Shown: positions 55,463 to 64,000 of the stretch, piece by piece
How the letters are laid out: each line of letters starts with the position of its first letter
Numbering within the stretch: position 1 is the first letter of the stretch
Assembly (NCBI GenBank): GCA_026003755.1
Contig: BPHV01000002.1
Coordinates: forward strand, 620,001-684,000
Direction of reading: 5' to 3'
DNA length: 64,000 bases
Origin: Candidatus Roseilinea sp.
GTDB lineage: Bacteria > Chloroflexota > Anaerolineae > J036 > Brachytrichaceae
Program-made: the position numbers and the translations under genes
The notes under the pieces: generated by a model
The model's input: the letters and a program-made list of their open reading frames with translations, nothing else
Told to the model about the DNA's origin: nothing
The model's database searches: none

Positions 55463-56458
55463 ATGCGCCACTCGCTGCCTGCGCCGCTTTACACCACGCA
55501 ATGGGGCGAAGCCTACGTCGGCGACTCGCTTGATCTGCTGCCGCTGCTCCCGCCGGAGTCCGTTGACCTCGTCATCACCTCGCCGCCGTTCGCGCTTCAA
55601 CGCAAGAAGGAATACGGCAACAAAACCGAGGACGCGCACGTCGAGTGGCTGCTGTGCTTCGCCGAACCCATCCGGCGCGTGCTCAAACCCACCGGCAGCT
55701 TCGTGCTCGACCTCGGCGGCGCTTACCAGAGTGGTCGTCCCATCCGCTCGCTCTACAACTTCCGCGTCATGCTACGGCTGTGCGACGAGCACGGTTTCTA
55801 TCTCGCCGAGGAGTTCTTCTGGCACAACCCCGCCAAGCTGCCGTCGCCCATCGAATGGGTGAACAAGCGCAAGATTCGCGCGAAGGACTCCGTGAATACC
55901 GTCTGGTGGCTTTCGAAGACCGAGAATCCGAAGGCCGACATCCGGCGTGTGCTTGTGCCTTATTCGGAACGGATGCGCAAACTTCTCCAAGACCCTGAAG
56001 CTTTCTATCGCCCAAAGAAACGCCCGTCAGGTCACGACATCAGCACCAACTTCGCCACCGACAACGCCGGCGCAATTCCGTCAAACCTGTTGCAAATACC
56101 TAACACCGAGAGCAACTCCTCCTACCTGCGCCACTGCGCGACCGTCGGTGTAAAGCCGCATCCAGCCCGCTTTCCGGAAAAGCTGCCGTCCTTCTTCATT
56201 GAATTTCTCACCGATCTCGGCGACACCGTGCTGGACGTATTCGCCGGCTCGAACGCCACCGGCAGCGCTGCCGAAAAACTTGGCCGTCACTGGCTCGCGT
56301 TCGAGAAGAAACATGAATATTTGGCAGCGTCGATATTTCGTTTCGCAGAAGAATATGGCCCGCGAGAAGTACAAACTATATGGAAACAGATCAACTCTGG
56401 AAAAGTTCCAATACGCATTTCACGTGACAAACAGTTGGCTCTGTTCTCCGCTAAGTAA
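55463..56458 (+). CDS. Site-specific DNA methyltransferase (beta class, N4-cytosine/N6-adenine type)
   Basis: This 331-residue intact methyltransferase has motif order IV before I. The catalytic TSPPF is at residues 39-43 and the SAM-binding FAGSNATG at 260-267. The segment between (residues about 85-230) is the target-recognition region. TSPPF leans to N4-cytosine but cannot decide it. It lies one base after the HEAT-repeat gene. It shares the lower GC content of that gene, unlike the flanking type III genes, indicating transfer as one cassette. Confidence 0.88.
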   Translation: MRHSLPAPLYTTQWGEAYVGDSLDLLPLLPPESVDLVITSPPFALQRKKEYGNKTEDAHVEWLLCFAEPIRRVLKPTGSFVLDLGGAYQSGRPIRSLYNFRVMLRLCDEHGFYLAEEFFWHNPAKLPSPIEWVNKRKIRAKDSVNTVWWLSKTENPKADIRRVLVPYSERMRKLLQDPEAFYRPKKRPSGHDISTNFATDNAGAIPSNLLQIPNTESNSSYLRHCATVGVKPHPARFPEKLPSFFIEFLTDLGDTVLDVFAGSNATGSAAEKLGRHWLAFEKKHEYLAASIFRFAEEYGPREVQTIWKQINSGKVPIRISRDKQLALFSAK

Positions 56459-56631
56459 CGTTTGGATACATCGCCTTTAGTGAAGTCATTGAGTTGGATA
56501 GGGAACTCGAACAGAGACCGGCACAGGTCGCCGACTTCGGCAACCTGGTGTTGCGGGTCATCGTCAATACCACCGTGACTCCGCCGCGGATCATCACAGC
56601 GTATTTCGATCGCAGAAGAGCGAAACCATGA
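56455..56631 (+). pseudogene. C-terminal remnant of a DUF4258-like protein
   Basis: After the methyltransferase stop the frame encodes YIAFSEVIELDREL and then FGNLVLRVIVNTTVTPPRIITAYFDRR. The latter resembles the C-terminal end of DUF4258 proteins. There is no start codon or N-terminal half. It overlaps the DUF2283 ATG (ATGA). It is the probable partner of DUF2283 in an earlier, intact two-gene unit between mod and res. Confidence 0.55.
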
Positions 56632-56840
56632 AACTGAAAGTTGATGAGCAGGCTGACGCCCTGTACCTGGCCCTGAGCGATGTAGCGGCAAGCCGCACCG
56701 AGGAGGTGTCGCCCGGCATCATCGTGGACTACGACGAGAAGAATCGCGTGGTCGGCATCGAGATGCTGTACCTGTCCAAACGGGTGCCAGACGTTGATCT
56801 GCGACGGCTGCTGTTCGAAACAGTGCCCCAGGCAGGTTGA
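56628..56840 (+). CDS. DUF2283 family protein
   Basis: This 70-residue protein has the family signature KLKVDEQADALYLALSD and GIIVDYDEKNRVVGIEMLYLSKR. DUF2283 genes commonly sit next to DUF4258 genes and are suspected toxin-antitoxin-like pairs. Here the neighbour is only a remnant, so this would be an orphan. It lies 20 bases before the type III res gene. Confidence 0.85.
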   Translation: MKLKVDEQADALYLALSDVAASRTEEVSPGIIVDYDEKNRVVGIEMLYLSKRVPDVDLRRLLFETVPQAG

Positions 56841-56860
56841 GACGGGAAGAGACCACCGCC

Positions 56861-59726
56861 ATGCCCCGCGCCACCATTGACCGCCTGATCATCAACTCGC
56901 CCTACGAGGAGCCGCGCTACCACTGGCGCTACGATCGGAAAACGCGGCATCTGGTCGAAGGCCGTCGCCCGGCGGGATACGTGGTGGCGACGCCAGGGTC
57001 CAAAGCCTTCGACGACCCCGGCATCTTCGTCGAGATTCCGCTGGTCAACCAGATCCGCCCCCGCGTCAAGGCCTGGCGCGAGGCGGGGTATCCGGGCGTC
57101 ACCAGCCTCACCAAACGTCTGCTGGAACATTGGACCGACCCCGAAAACTTCGACCGGCGGCGTTTTTTCTTCTGCCAGTTGGAAGCGGTGGAAACGCTCA
57201 TCTGGCTCACGGAAGCGCCCGCCGCCGAGCGGGTGGGCATCGAGATTCCCGGCGACGGCGGCGAGTTCGCGCGGCGGTGCTGCAAGATGGCCACTGGCAC
57301 CGGCAAGACCATCGTCATGGCGATGGTGATTGCGTGGCACATCCTCAACAAAGTGGCTCATCCGCAGGACGCGCGCTTCTCGAAGAACGTCCTGGTCATC
57401 GCGCCGGGGTTGACGGTGAAGAAGCGGCTGGAGGTGCTCTCCCCTTCGGCAGAGGGCAATTACTACGAAGCTTTCGACATCGTGCCCTCGGCTCTGCTCG
57501 ACAAGCTGCGGCAGGGCAAGGTGCTGGTGCGCAACTGGCACGCGCTGGCCTGGGAGAGCGAGGAGCAGATCCAGAAGCGCAAGAGCGTGGATAAGCGCGG
57601 CGCGAAGAGCGATGAGGCCTACACCCGCGAGGTGCTGGGCGAGATGGCCAATGCGCGAAACCTGCGGGTCATCAACGATGAGGCCCACCACGCCTGGCGG
57701 GTGAACCGAGAGGCCGAGGGCAAGTACCTGCGGCGACGCGACCTCAAGGACAGCGCCGAGGAGGCGACGGTGTGGATTGGTGGGCTCGACCGGCTCCACC
57801 GCTCGCGCGGCATCCTCGTCTGCTACGACTTCTCGGCCACGCCCTTCGCGCCATCGGGCAAGCAGAGCAGCGAAGAGGCGCTGTTCGGCTGGATCGTCAG
57901 CGACTTCGGTCTGAACGACGCCATCGAATCGGGGCTGGTCAAGACCCCGCGCGTCGTCATCCGTGACGACGCCGTGCCGGACGCCCGCACCTACAAATCG
58001 CGCCTCTACCACATCTACAACGACCCAGATGTGAAAGACGACCTGAACCGCAAAGCCGAGCCGTACGAATCCCTGCCCGACCTGGTGCTGAACGCCTACT
58101 ACCTGCTCGGCTACGACTGGCGCGAGACGCTCAAGGCTTGGCAGGCAGCCGGTCTGCCCACCCCGCCGGTGATGATTACCGTCGCCAACCGCGTCGAGAC
58201 GGCGGCGCGCGTCAAACACGCTTTCGACACGCAACGCATTCCCATTGCCGAACTGTGCGACCCGCAGCGCATCCTGCACATTGACTCAAAGGTGCTCGAG
58301 GAAGCCGAAGCGAAAGAGGAGTTTTTAGTTTCTAGTAGTCAGTTTTCAGTTGCGGATGAATCGTCAGATAACCTCTCGGACGACACCGATGACTCAAAAC
58401 TTGAAACTCAAAACTCAAAACTCAAAACTCACCAAAACCGAGCAGGCCGAGCGTCTCCGGCAAATGGTAGATACCGTAGGCAGAGTCGGTCAGCCGGGCG
58501 AGAAGATACAAAACGTCATCTCGGTCGGGATGCTCTCCGAAGGCTGGGACGCCAAGACGGTGACGCACATCATGGGCTTGCGCGCCTTCACCTCGCAACT
58601 GCTGTGTGAGCAAGTGGTTGGGCGCGGCCTGCGGCGCACCTCCTACGAAGTCAACCCACAGACCGGGCTGTTCGATCCGGAATACGTCAACATCTTCGGC
58701 GTCCCGTTTACCTTTTTGCCGCACGAAAGCACCGAAAGCGGCCCGCCCCCGCCGCCGGCGCCCAAGACGCTCGTCCAGGTGGATCCGGCCAAAGCCGCTT
58801 ACGAAATCCGCTGGCCGAACATCGTGCGCATCGAACACGTCTTTCAGCCCATCCTTTCTGTGGATTGGTCGCTCCTGCCCCCGCTGGAACTGGACGCGGC
58901 GCAGACCGCCCAAGTGGCCGAACTCGCACCCATCCTGGAGGGCAAACCCGACATCACCCGGATTGATCGCATCGAGTTGGAGCGGTTGGCGCGGGAGTTC
59001 CGCGCCCAGCACATCATCTTCGAAACTGCCCGGCGCGTCTTCGACCAGATGAAGCACACGTGGAAGGGTAGCCGCGAGGTGTTGCTGGCCCAGTTGGTGA
59101 GGATCATCGAGCAGTTCATTCGCTCCGACCGCATTTCGATCTCACCGCCGCTCTTCTATCAGGACGAACTGCGCCGGCGGCTGATCATTACGCTGAACAT
59201 GTCACGGGTCGTGCAGCATGTCTGGGAGATGGTGCGGCAGGAGAACACCGAGCGCCTCGAGCCGGTCTTCGACCGCGATCATCCCATCCGCTCCACGGCC
59301 GAGATGCGCACCTGGTACACCGGCAAGCCGTGCGAACGCACCAGGAAATCCCACATTAACGTCTGCGTCTACGACAGCACGTGGGAGGCATCTGATGCCT
59401 TTGCGCTGGAGGACAGCGACGCGGTGAGCGCCTGGGTCAAGAACGACCACTTGGGCTTCGAAGTGCTCTACGTTTATCAGGGCGCCGTGCGGAAGTACCG
59501 GCCCGATTTTCTCGTGCGGCTCGCCAATGGCGACATGCTCATTCTGGAAACGAAGGGGCAGAACACGGAGCAGGACGAAGTGAAGCGGCGCGCGCTTGAG
59601 GAGTGGTGCAAAGCCGTGAACGCGCACGGTGGGTTCGGCCGATGGCGGGCGGCAGCAGCAAAGACGCCCGGCGAAATTCGGGACATCCTGGAAGCGGTAG
59701 CCCGGAGCGTGCCATCTACTTCGTGA
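56861..59726 (+). pseudogene. Type III restriction endonuclease subunit (Res), split by an inserted repeat
   Basis: From ATG 56861 the first part has SF2 helicase motif I MATGTGKT at residues 143-150 and DEAH-type INDEAHH. It runs to LEEAEAKEE, then enters an insert (about 58322-58434). The second part, in another frame, has SVGMLSEGWDAKTVTHI, motif VI QVVGRGLRRTSYEV and the nuclease motif YRPDFLVRLANGDMLILETKG. Together they form a full-length Res protein apart from the insert. The type III system needs Mod, which is destroyed here. Confidence 0.88.
58322..58434. repeat. Fold-back element with AAAACTC heptamers inside res
   Basis: The right arm contains (AAAACTC) heptamers in tandem near 58395-58425. 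The left arm (GAGTTTTTAGTTTC, AGTTTTCAGTTG) is its imperfect complement. A central unrelated section separates the arms. The whole interrupts a conserved stretch of Res and changes the frame. It is the same type of structure as the CAATCTC array at 10699. Confidence 0.65.
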
Positions 59727-59947
59727 CGCTGACACATGCACATTTCCATACTGCGCCTGCGGATTCGACCGTCGCAGCGCGATCTGTGCACGGCGCCCCA
59801 CGCCGCCGACACGTCCCATCAGCACTAACCGCTAACCACTCAACGGGTCGCGCCGAGGGACGTTGCGTTGGCGCTTGCCCAACTTCAGAAGCGCGAAGGA
59901 TCACTTCGCGCATCTCGTTCTTCTCTGGAGACAGTACCCCCAGGCAT

Positions 59948-59982
59948 CCAGGTGGCCAGGTGACCCAGGTGACCCAGGTGCC
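59948..59982 (+). repeat. Four copies of CCAGGTGAC-like 8-9 bp direct repeats upstream of rpsU
   Basis: CCAGGTGG, CCAGGTGAC, CCAGGTGAC and CCAGGTGCC follow one another and end seven bases before the -35 element. A regulatory role is possible but only positional. Confidence 0.6.
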
Positions 59983-59989
59983 ACAAACG

Positions 59990-60017
59990 TTGACAGCTCA
60001 CTTCGAACCCGTATAAT
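59990..60017 (+). promoter_or_regulatory. Near-consensus sigma-70 promoter of rpsU
   Basis: TTGACA (59990-59995), a 16-base spacer, and TATAAT (60012-60017). Both hexamers are perfect. A leader of about 50 bases and a ribosome site precede the start. Confidence 0.85.
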
Positions 60018-60076
60018 TCCGCACGGTTTTACAAACCGGAAGCAAATCAATTCCAGCGATAAAAGAAGGTGATTGA

Positions 60077-60280
60077 GTGGCTCGCGTAGTGGTCGAAGAC
60101 GATGAGACGTTCGAGTCGGCGCTCCGGCGCTTCAACAAGATTGTGCAATTCAACCGCATCCTCGTCGAGGTGCGCAACCGCCGCTATTTCGAGAAGCCGA
60201 GCGTGATCAACAAGCGCAAGCGCGCAGCGAAGCTGCGCAAGAGCCGACGGCAGAGCATGAAGTTTGCACAGCCGGAATAG
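60077..60280 (+). CDS. rpsU: 30S ribosomal protein S21 (bS21)
   Basis: This 67-residue basic protein (VVVEDDETFESALRRFNKIV, RYFEKPSVINKRKRAAKLRKSRR) is a full-length bS21. The GTG start at 60077 is preceded by AAGGTGA. The protein helps 30S subunits select mRNA. It has its own strong promoter and is followed by a hairpin. Confidence 0.95.
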   Translation: MARVVVEDDETFESALRRFNKIVQFNRILVEVRNRRYFEKPSVINKRKRAAKLRKSRRQSMKFAQPE

Positions 60281-60310
60281 GCTATTTCGAACCTACCCAG
60301 CGATGAGACG

Positions 60311-60340
60311 GGCGGGCGTGATGCCCGCCTTATCGTTTTA
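60311..60340 (+). terminator. Terminator after rpsU
   Basis: GGCGGGC (60311-60317) pairs with GCCCGCC (60323-60329) around a five-base loop, and a T-rich run (TTATCGTTTTA) follows. It is close in sequence to the hairpin at 26607-26629. Confidence 0.75.
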
Positions 60341-60450
60341 AGTGAACCATTGCGCGCCGTGGCCTCCTGTACAATTGCAGTCCGGATCGAGAAGCGAGAG
60401 CGACATCGAACGGACATGCGGTCCTCGACCGAGGCGCGAGCGAAAGACGT

Positions 60451-60915
60451 ATGGAAGCGGTGCTCAAACAGCGAATCCAGGATGAGCTGAAAGCAGCGTT
60501 GCGCGGCAGCGATGAAGCCCGCAAGACCGTGCTGCGCCTGCTCGTCGCACAAATCAAGAACGCTGAGGTCGAAGCGCGCACGGATGGCCGCGGCGGCGTG
60601 CTGAGCGACAGCGACATCCTGATGCTCGTGCGGCGCGAGATCAAGCAGCACGAAGAATCGCTACTCGAGGCGCAAAACGCCGGCCGCGCAGATCTGGTTG
60701 CTCAACAACGCGCCGAATTGGATGTGCTCAAAGAATTCCTTCCCAAACAACTGTCCCGGGAAGAGATCGTTGCACTGGCCAAACAAGTCATCCAAGAACT
60801 CAATGCCACTTCGCCCAAGCAACACGGCCAGGTCATGAAAGCACTGCAACCCAAAGTCAAAGACATCGCCGACGGCAAACTGGTAAACGAAGTCGTGCGC
60901 GAGCTGTTGGGGTGA
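60451..60915 (+). CDS. GatB/YqeY domain protein
   Basis: The 154-residue protein (KQRIQDELKAALRG, RKTVLRLLVAQIKNAEVE, LPKQLSREEI, MKALQPKVKDIADGKLVNEVV) matches YqeY. It is homologous to the C-terminal tRNA-binding domain of GatB. In many genomes yqeY follows rpsU, as here. A TACAAT hexamer lies at 60370-60375. Confidence 0.92.
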   Translation: MEAVLKQRIQDELKAALRGSDEARKTVLRLLVAQIKNAEVEARTDGRGGVLSDSDILMLVRREIKQHEESLLEAQNAGRADLVAQQRAELDVLKEFLPKQLSREEIVALAKQVIQELNATSPKQHGQVMKALQPKVKDIADGKLVNEVVRELLG

Positions 60916-61021
60916 ACCACCGACGCGCGACGACCCTTGCAATGCACGCCGATTCGGGAGTGCATCGCGCGTGATTCGGACGCGACCGAGACACGCCATC
61001 GGACGCGGCCGCAGGATGCTC

Positions 61022-63166
61022 ATGAACCCAGACGCGACTTCCGGCGTTCGTCAGCAACTTCAACAAACGCATCGGCGAAAGATCGCCATCCTGAGCGCGA
61101 TTGCCGTTGCGACGTTCGTCGGCGTCACCGCGGCGCAGTTATCCCGCTATGCGATCGGCGCCGGCGTGATCTACAACCTCGGCGAAGTCGTCGCCTTTGA
61201 CATCCGCGCGCCATACCGGATGGTTTACGTGAGCGATGTCGAGACCAACCGACAGCGCGATCTGGCCGAAGCCAGCGTTGCGCCAGTCTTCACCCCGCCC
61301 GACGTGCAAACCTCGCGCCGGCAGATGTCGCTGGCCTACGAAGCGCTCGATTACATCCAGCAAATCCGCAGCGATCCGAACCTGAGCCTTGAGGAGCGCA
61401 TCCGCAAGTTGACCAGCCTGGATGAGCTGGTCATCCGCGAATCCACCGCGCGCAGCATTCTGGCGCTCGAGGATGGCCAATGGAGCCGCATCTCGGCGCA
61501 AACGCTGGCCGTGTTGGACGTCGTGCTGCGTCGCCCGATCCATCCGGGCAATCTGGATGAAACCCGAGCGCTCCTGCCTCAGCTCATCAGCTTCAGCCTC
61601 CGCGCAGAAGAAGCCGACATTGTCAATCAACTGGTGAGCGCCCTGATCGTGCCGAACACCAACTACGACTCGGCCGCTACCGAAGCCGCGCGTCGCGCAG
61701 CGCGCGAGAACGTCAAACCGGTCGAGCGCAAATACGAAGCCAATCAGATCATCATTCGCAGCGGCCAGGTGATTGGCCCAAGCGAGATCGAAGCGCTGGA
61801 AAAGTTCAACCTGCGTCGCCCCACGCTGTCGTGGATGCGCGTCGTCAGCGCGTGCGTCTGGAGCGCGCTGACGGTGACGGCGCTGGGCATGGGCATGTTG
61901 CGCGCCCGCGAGAACGCCTTGAAGCGCCCGATCCGGCAGACGGCGCTGAGCGCTGCGCTGTTCGTGACGGTGTTGATGCTGGCGCGCTGGGCGCTGCCCG
62001 GGCACGGCGTGCTGCCCTACTTAGCGCCTTTGGCCGCCGTCTCCATCGCGATCACGAGCTGGTCGGGCCTGTTGACCGGCGTCATCAGCGCCTTACTGAT
62101 GGGCGTGCTGGTCGGCCTGGGGATGGATAAGCAACTGGAATTCGCCGCATGCATTGCGGCCGGCGGCATTGCGGCGTGCCTGACGCTCGGTCGCACCGAG
62201 CGGTTGAGCAGTTTCCTGCGCGCCGGCGCGCTGGCCGGCATCGCGCAGTCGTTGGTCGTGCTCGCCTTCAACCTGCCCGTTGCCCAACCCAACGACGCGC
62301 CGCTGCTCGCGGTTTACCTGATCGCCAGCCTGGGCAGCGGCGCATTATCCGCCGGGCTGGCATTGGCCATCCTCTACGTCAGCGGCGCCCTCTTCGACGT
62401 GACCACGGTGGTGCAACTCATCGAGCTTTCGCGCCTGTCGCATCCGCTGTTGCAGCAGATGGTGACACGAGCGCCGGGCACCTACCACCATACGTTGATA
62501 GTCACTAACCTGGCGGAAAACGCCGCCGAACGCATCGGCGCCGATTCGCTCCTCACACGGGTCGGGGCGTACTTTCACGACATCGGCAAGCTGGCCAACC
62601 CACAATTTTTCATCGAGAACCAGCTTGAGGGGGTCAACCCACACGAACAACTCGACCCGTTGACCAGCTCGACCATCCTGCGGAACCATGTCACGGACGG
62701 GCTGAAGCTGGCCGCTAAGCATCGCTTGCCGTCGCGCGTGCGGGCGTTCATCGCCGAACATCACGGCACCACAAAGACGGATTACCAATACGCGCGCGCC
62801 TGCGAGGAGCACGGCCACAACGTGGATGCCCAGCCCTTCCGTTACCCTGGGCCGCGTCCGCAGAGCAAAGAAACGGCGTTGCTGATGCTGGCCGACGGCA
62901 GCGAAGCCGCAGTGCGCGCTAACCGCTGCGCATCGGTAGAGGAGATGGACGACGTGCTGCGCCGACTGTTCGCCGACCGCCTCGCCGATCACCAGCTCGA
63001 CGACAGCGAACTGACGCTGCGCGAGATGGAAGTGGTGCGGCAATCTTTCCTGGAGACGTTACGCGGCATGTATCACCCTCGCGTGAAGTATCCGGAGCGG
63101 ATGCCACGGACCACCCCCCCTCAGTCGCTCCCCTCTTATCCCAACCAGGAACTGGCCACACCATGA
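61022..63166 (+). CDS. pgpH: Cyclic-di-AMP phosphodiesterase PgpH (7TM receptor with HD domain)
   Basis: The roughly 714-residue protein has an N-terminal membrane anchor, an extracytoplasmic 7TMR-HDED domain (residues about 50-265), about seven hydrophobic segments, and a C-terminal HD hydrolase domain. The HD domain shows the metal-binding His in GTYHHTLIV, HDIGKLANP and AEHHGTTK. It cleaves c-di-AMP, controlling osmotic balance and wall homeostasis. ATG 61022 is preceded by AGGA; ATG 61016 and GTG 60971 are alternatives. Its stop overlaps the ybeY ATG. Confidence 0.92.
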   Translation: MNPDATSGVRQQLQQTHRRKIAILSAIAVATFVGVTAAQLSRYAIGAGVIYNLGEVVAFDIRAPYRMVYVSDVETNRQRDLAEASVAPVFTPPDVQTSRRQMSLAYEALDYIQQIRSDPNLSLEERIRKLTSLDELVIRESTARSILALEDGQWSRISAQTLAVLDVVLRRPIHPGNLDETRALLPQLISFSLRAEEADIVNQLVSALIVPNTNYDSAATEAARRAARENVKPVERKYEANQIIIRSGQVIGPSEIEALEKFNLRRPTLSWMRVVSACVWSALTVTALGMGMLRARENALKRPIRQTALSAALFVTVLMLARWALPGHGVLPYLAPLAAVSIAITSWSGLLTGVISALLMGVLVGLGMDKQLEFAACIAAGGIAACLTLGRTERLSSFLRAGALAGIAQSLVVLAFNLPVAQPNDAPLLAVYLIASLGSGALSAGLALAILYVSGALFDVTTVVQLIELSRLSHPLLQQMVTRAPGTYHHTLIVTNLAENAAERIGADSLLTRVGAYFHDIGKLANPQFFIENQLEGVNPHEQLDPLTSSTILRNHVTDGLKLAAKHRLPSRVRAFIAEHHGTTKTDYQYARACEEHGHNVDAQPFRYPGPRPQSKETALLMLADGSEAAVRANRCASVEEMDDVLRRLFADRLADHQLDDSELTLREMEVVRQSFLETLRGMYHPRVKYPERMPRTTPPQSLPSYPNQELATP

Positions 63167-63705
63167 CGCCGCGCGTGGACGTTCGTTCGACGAGGTCCAA
63201 ACCGGCGCACGATGCCGACATCCACCTGTACACACGCGCGGCATATCGCGCGCCCGGTCAAACAGCGCTTGTGCGACGCGCCGCACTTGCCGCGTTGGCC
63301 CAGGGTCGCCATCTCCCGACGCCCGTCGCGCTGACCATTCGCCTCACCGATGATGCCGAGCTGCGCGCCCTCAACCGGCAATACCGCGTCACCGACGCGC
63401 CCACCGACGTGCTCTCGTTTGGCGGCGAGGGCTATCGGGACGGCCAACCGAGCGACACGGCGCATGCGCCGGCCTATCTGGGCGATATTGCCATTTCGAT
63501 GGAACGCTGTGCAGCGCAGGCCAAGCGCTATGGCCATCCGATCGAGGACGAACTGGCGTTGCTGGTGATCCACGGCGTGCTGCACCTGCTCGGCTACGAC
63601 CATCACACACCGGCGCGCCGGCGACGGATGTGGCAGGCGCAAGACCGCGCCTTTGCCCTACTCGGCCGGCCCAATCCGCTCAAGCCCGATCAGTTTCACG
63701 ACTAG
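63163..63705 (+). CDS. ybeY: Endoribonuclease YbeY (rRNA maturation factor)
   Basis: This 180-residue metal-dependent RNase has the zinc-binding motif HGVLHLLGYDH near the C-terminus, preceded by NRQYRVTDAPTDVLSFG and LGDIAISME as in the family. It processes 16S rRNA 3' ends and takes part in ribosome quality control. ATG 63163 overlaps the pgpH stop (ATGA), a common pairing. Confidence 0.94.
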   Translation: MTPRVDVRSTRSKPAHDADIHLYTRAAYRAPGQTALVRRAALAALAQGRHLPTPVALTIRLTDDAELRALNRQYRVTDAPTDVLSFGGEGYRDGQPSDTAHAPAYLGDIAISMERCAAQAKRYGHPIEDELALLVIHGVLHLLGYDHHTPARRRRMWQAQDRAFALLGRPNPLKPDQFHD

Positions 63706-63725
63706 GCGGCCTTCGCCCCAAACGC

Positions 63726-64000
63726 TCACTGCAATCCGGCGCCGAGGGGGAATTCGATCAACGCGCCGTTGCGCAGGTTGGTCACGAACAACGTGTTGTT
63801 GTGCACTTTGACGCCGGTGGGCAAGTCGTCAACGTTGAAGGTGATCCCCGGAAGCTGAACCGGCGCGCCGGTCAGCGTATAGGCCAGCACTTGCGCCGTG
63901 CGCGGGCTGCTGACGAAGAGCGTGTCGCCGCTGATCGCCAAATAAGGCTTGTGATCAACCGCCCGCAATTCGGCCTCATCCATCTGCGATTCATCCCAGG
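63726..64000 (-). CDS. C-terminal part of a beta-propeller/NHL-like protein (5' end outside window)
   Basis: The minus-strand frame is open to the right edge of the window. The last 90 or so residues show repeated propeller-type motifs (LAISGDTLFVSSPRTAQVLAY, GVKVHNNTLFVTNLRNGALIEF). The function is unknown; the start and any signal peptide lie outside the window. Confidence 0.6.
   Translation of the reverse strand, partial: WDESQMDEAELRAVDHKPYLAISGDTLFVSSPRTAQVLAYTLTGAPVQLPGITFNVDDLPTGVKVHNNTLFVTNLRNGALIEFPLGAGLQ

Larger units (their letters stand above)
59727..60076 (+). other. Intergenic region between res and rpsU
   Basis: No protein-like frame was found. It contains a 9-bp direct repeat cluster and the rpsU promoter. 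Confidence 0.5.

Noticed and set aside
60356-60382. Full sigma-70 promoter for yqeY (TTGCGC and TACAAT)
   Set aside because: The spacer is only 14 bases; the -10 alone is plausible.

Overview
The window reads as a single chromosomal contig, about 63% GC by eye, most likely from the phylum Chloroflexota (Anaerolineae-like). This placement is an inference. It rests on the adjacent SCO1664-family and DUF3090 genes, a PIN/TRAM YacL protein next to cysS, an SBP_bac_5 lipoprotein type in permuted domain order, DUF3054, LCP and PgpH proteins, secreted proteins ending in a short Pro/Val/Arg tail, and many genes that look leaderless. No rRNA, tRNA or CRISPR array was found.

Layout. 1-590: end of a secreted Ig-like protein. 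642-4109 (minus): a phosphonate-type ABC importer (duplicated permease, ATPase, lipoprotein). Divergent from it lies selD (4431-5492), whose catalytic residue is encoded by an in-frame TGA (selenocysteine); the neighbouring importer is therefore a candidate selenium oxyanion transporter. 5489-13375: a small coupled gene, P5C dehydrogenase, a broken DUF1905 gene, PgeF, an ICMT-like methyltransferase, a cellulase-fold hydrolase, an SMP-30 protein, an FHA protein and a UbiA prenyltransferase. 13404-23663: GDPD, beta-helix protein, galT, a frameshifted LCP protein, folC, SCO1664/DUF3090, PIN-TRAM and cysS. 23680-29322: Uma2, a dipeptide-type ABC importer with a circularly permuted binding protein, MoaD-like and VTT proteins. 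29357-37458: two carbohydrate hydrolases, an iron(III) ABC importer and DUF3054. 37455-44346: rhodanese remnant, bioY, a non-coding stretch with an integron attC-like fold, and a 1,742-residue secreted beta-helix/Ig-like protein. 44420-53172: TauE, metK behind a terminator-type SAM-I riboswitch, SCP2, a glycosyltransferase, methyltransferases, a DgkA-like kinase and a GH29 fucosidase. 53215-59726: a damaged type III restriction-modification locus whose mod gene is cut by a second cassette (candidate HEAT-repeat endonuclease plus DNA methyltransferase). 60077-64000: rpsU, yqeY, pgpH, ybeY and the end of a beta-propeller protein.

The main points for follow-up are the selenocysteine SelD missed by ordinary ORF calling, the nested R-M cassette, the permuted binding protein, a recurrent TANNNT-N6-8-start arrangement suggesting widespread leaderless transcription, short palindromic or heptamer repeats that have entered reading frames, and an attC-like inverted repeat. 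Several genes carry single-base frameshifts, which could be real decay or assembly error.
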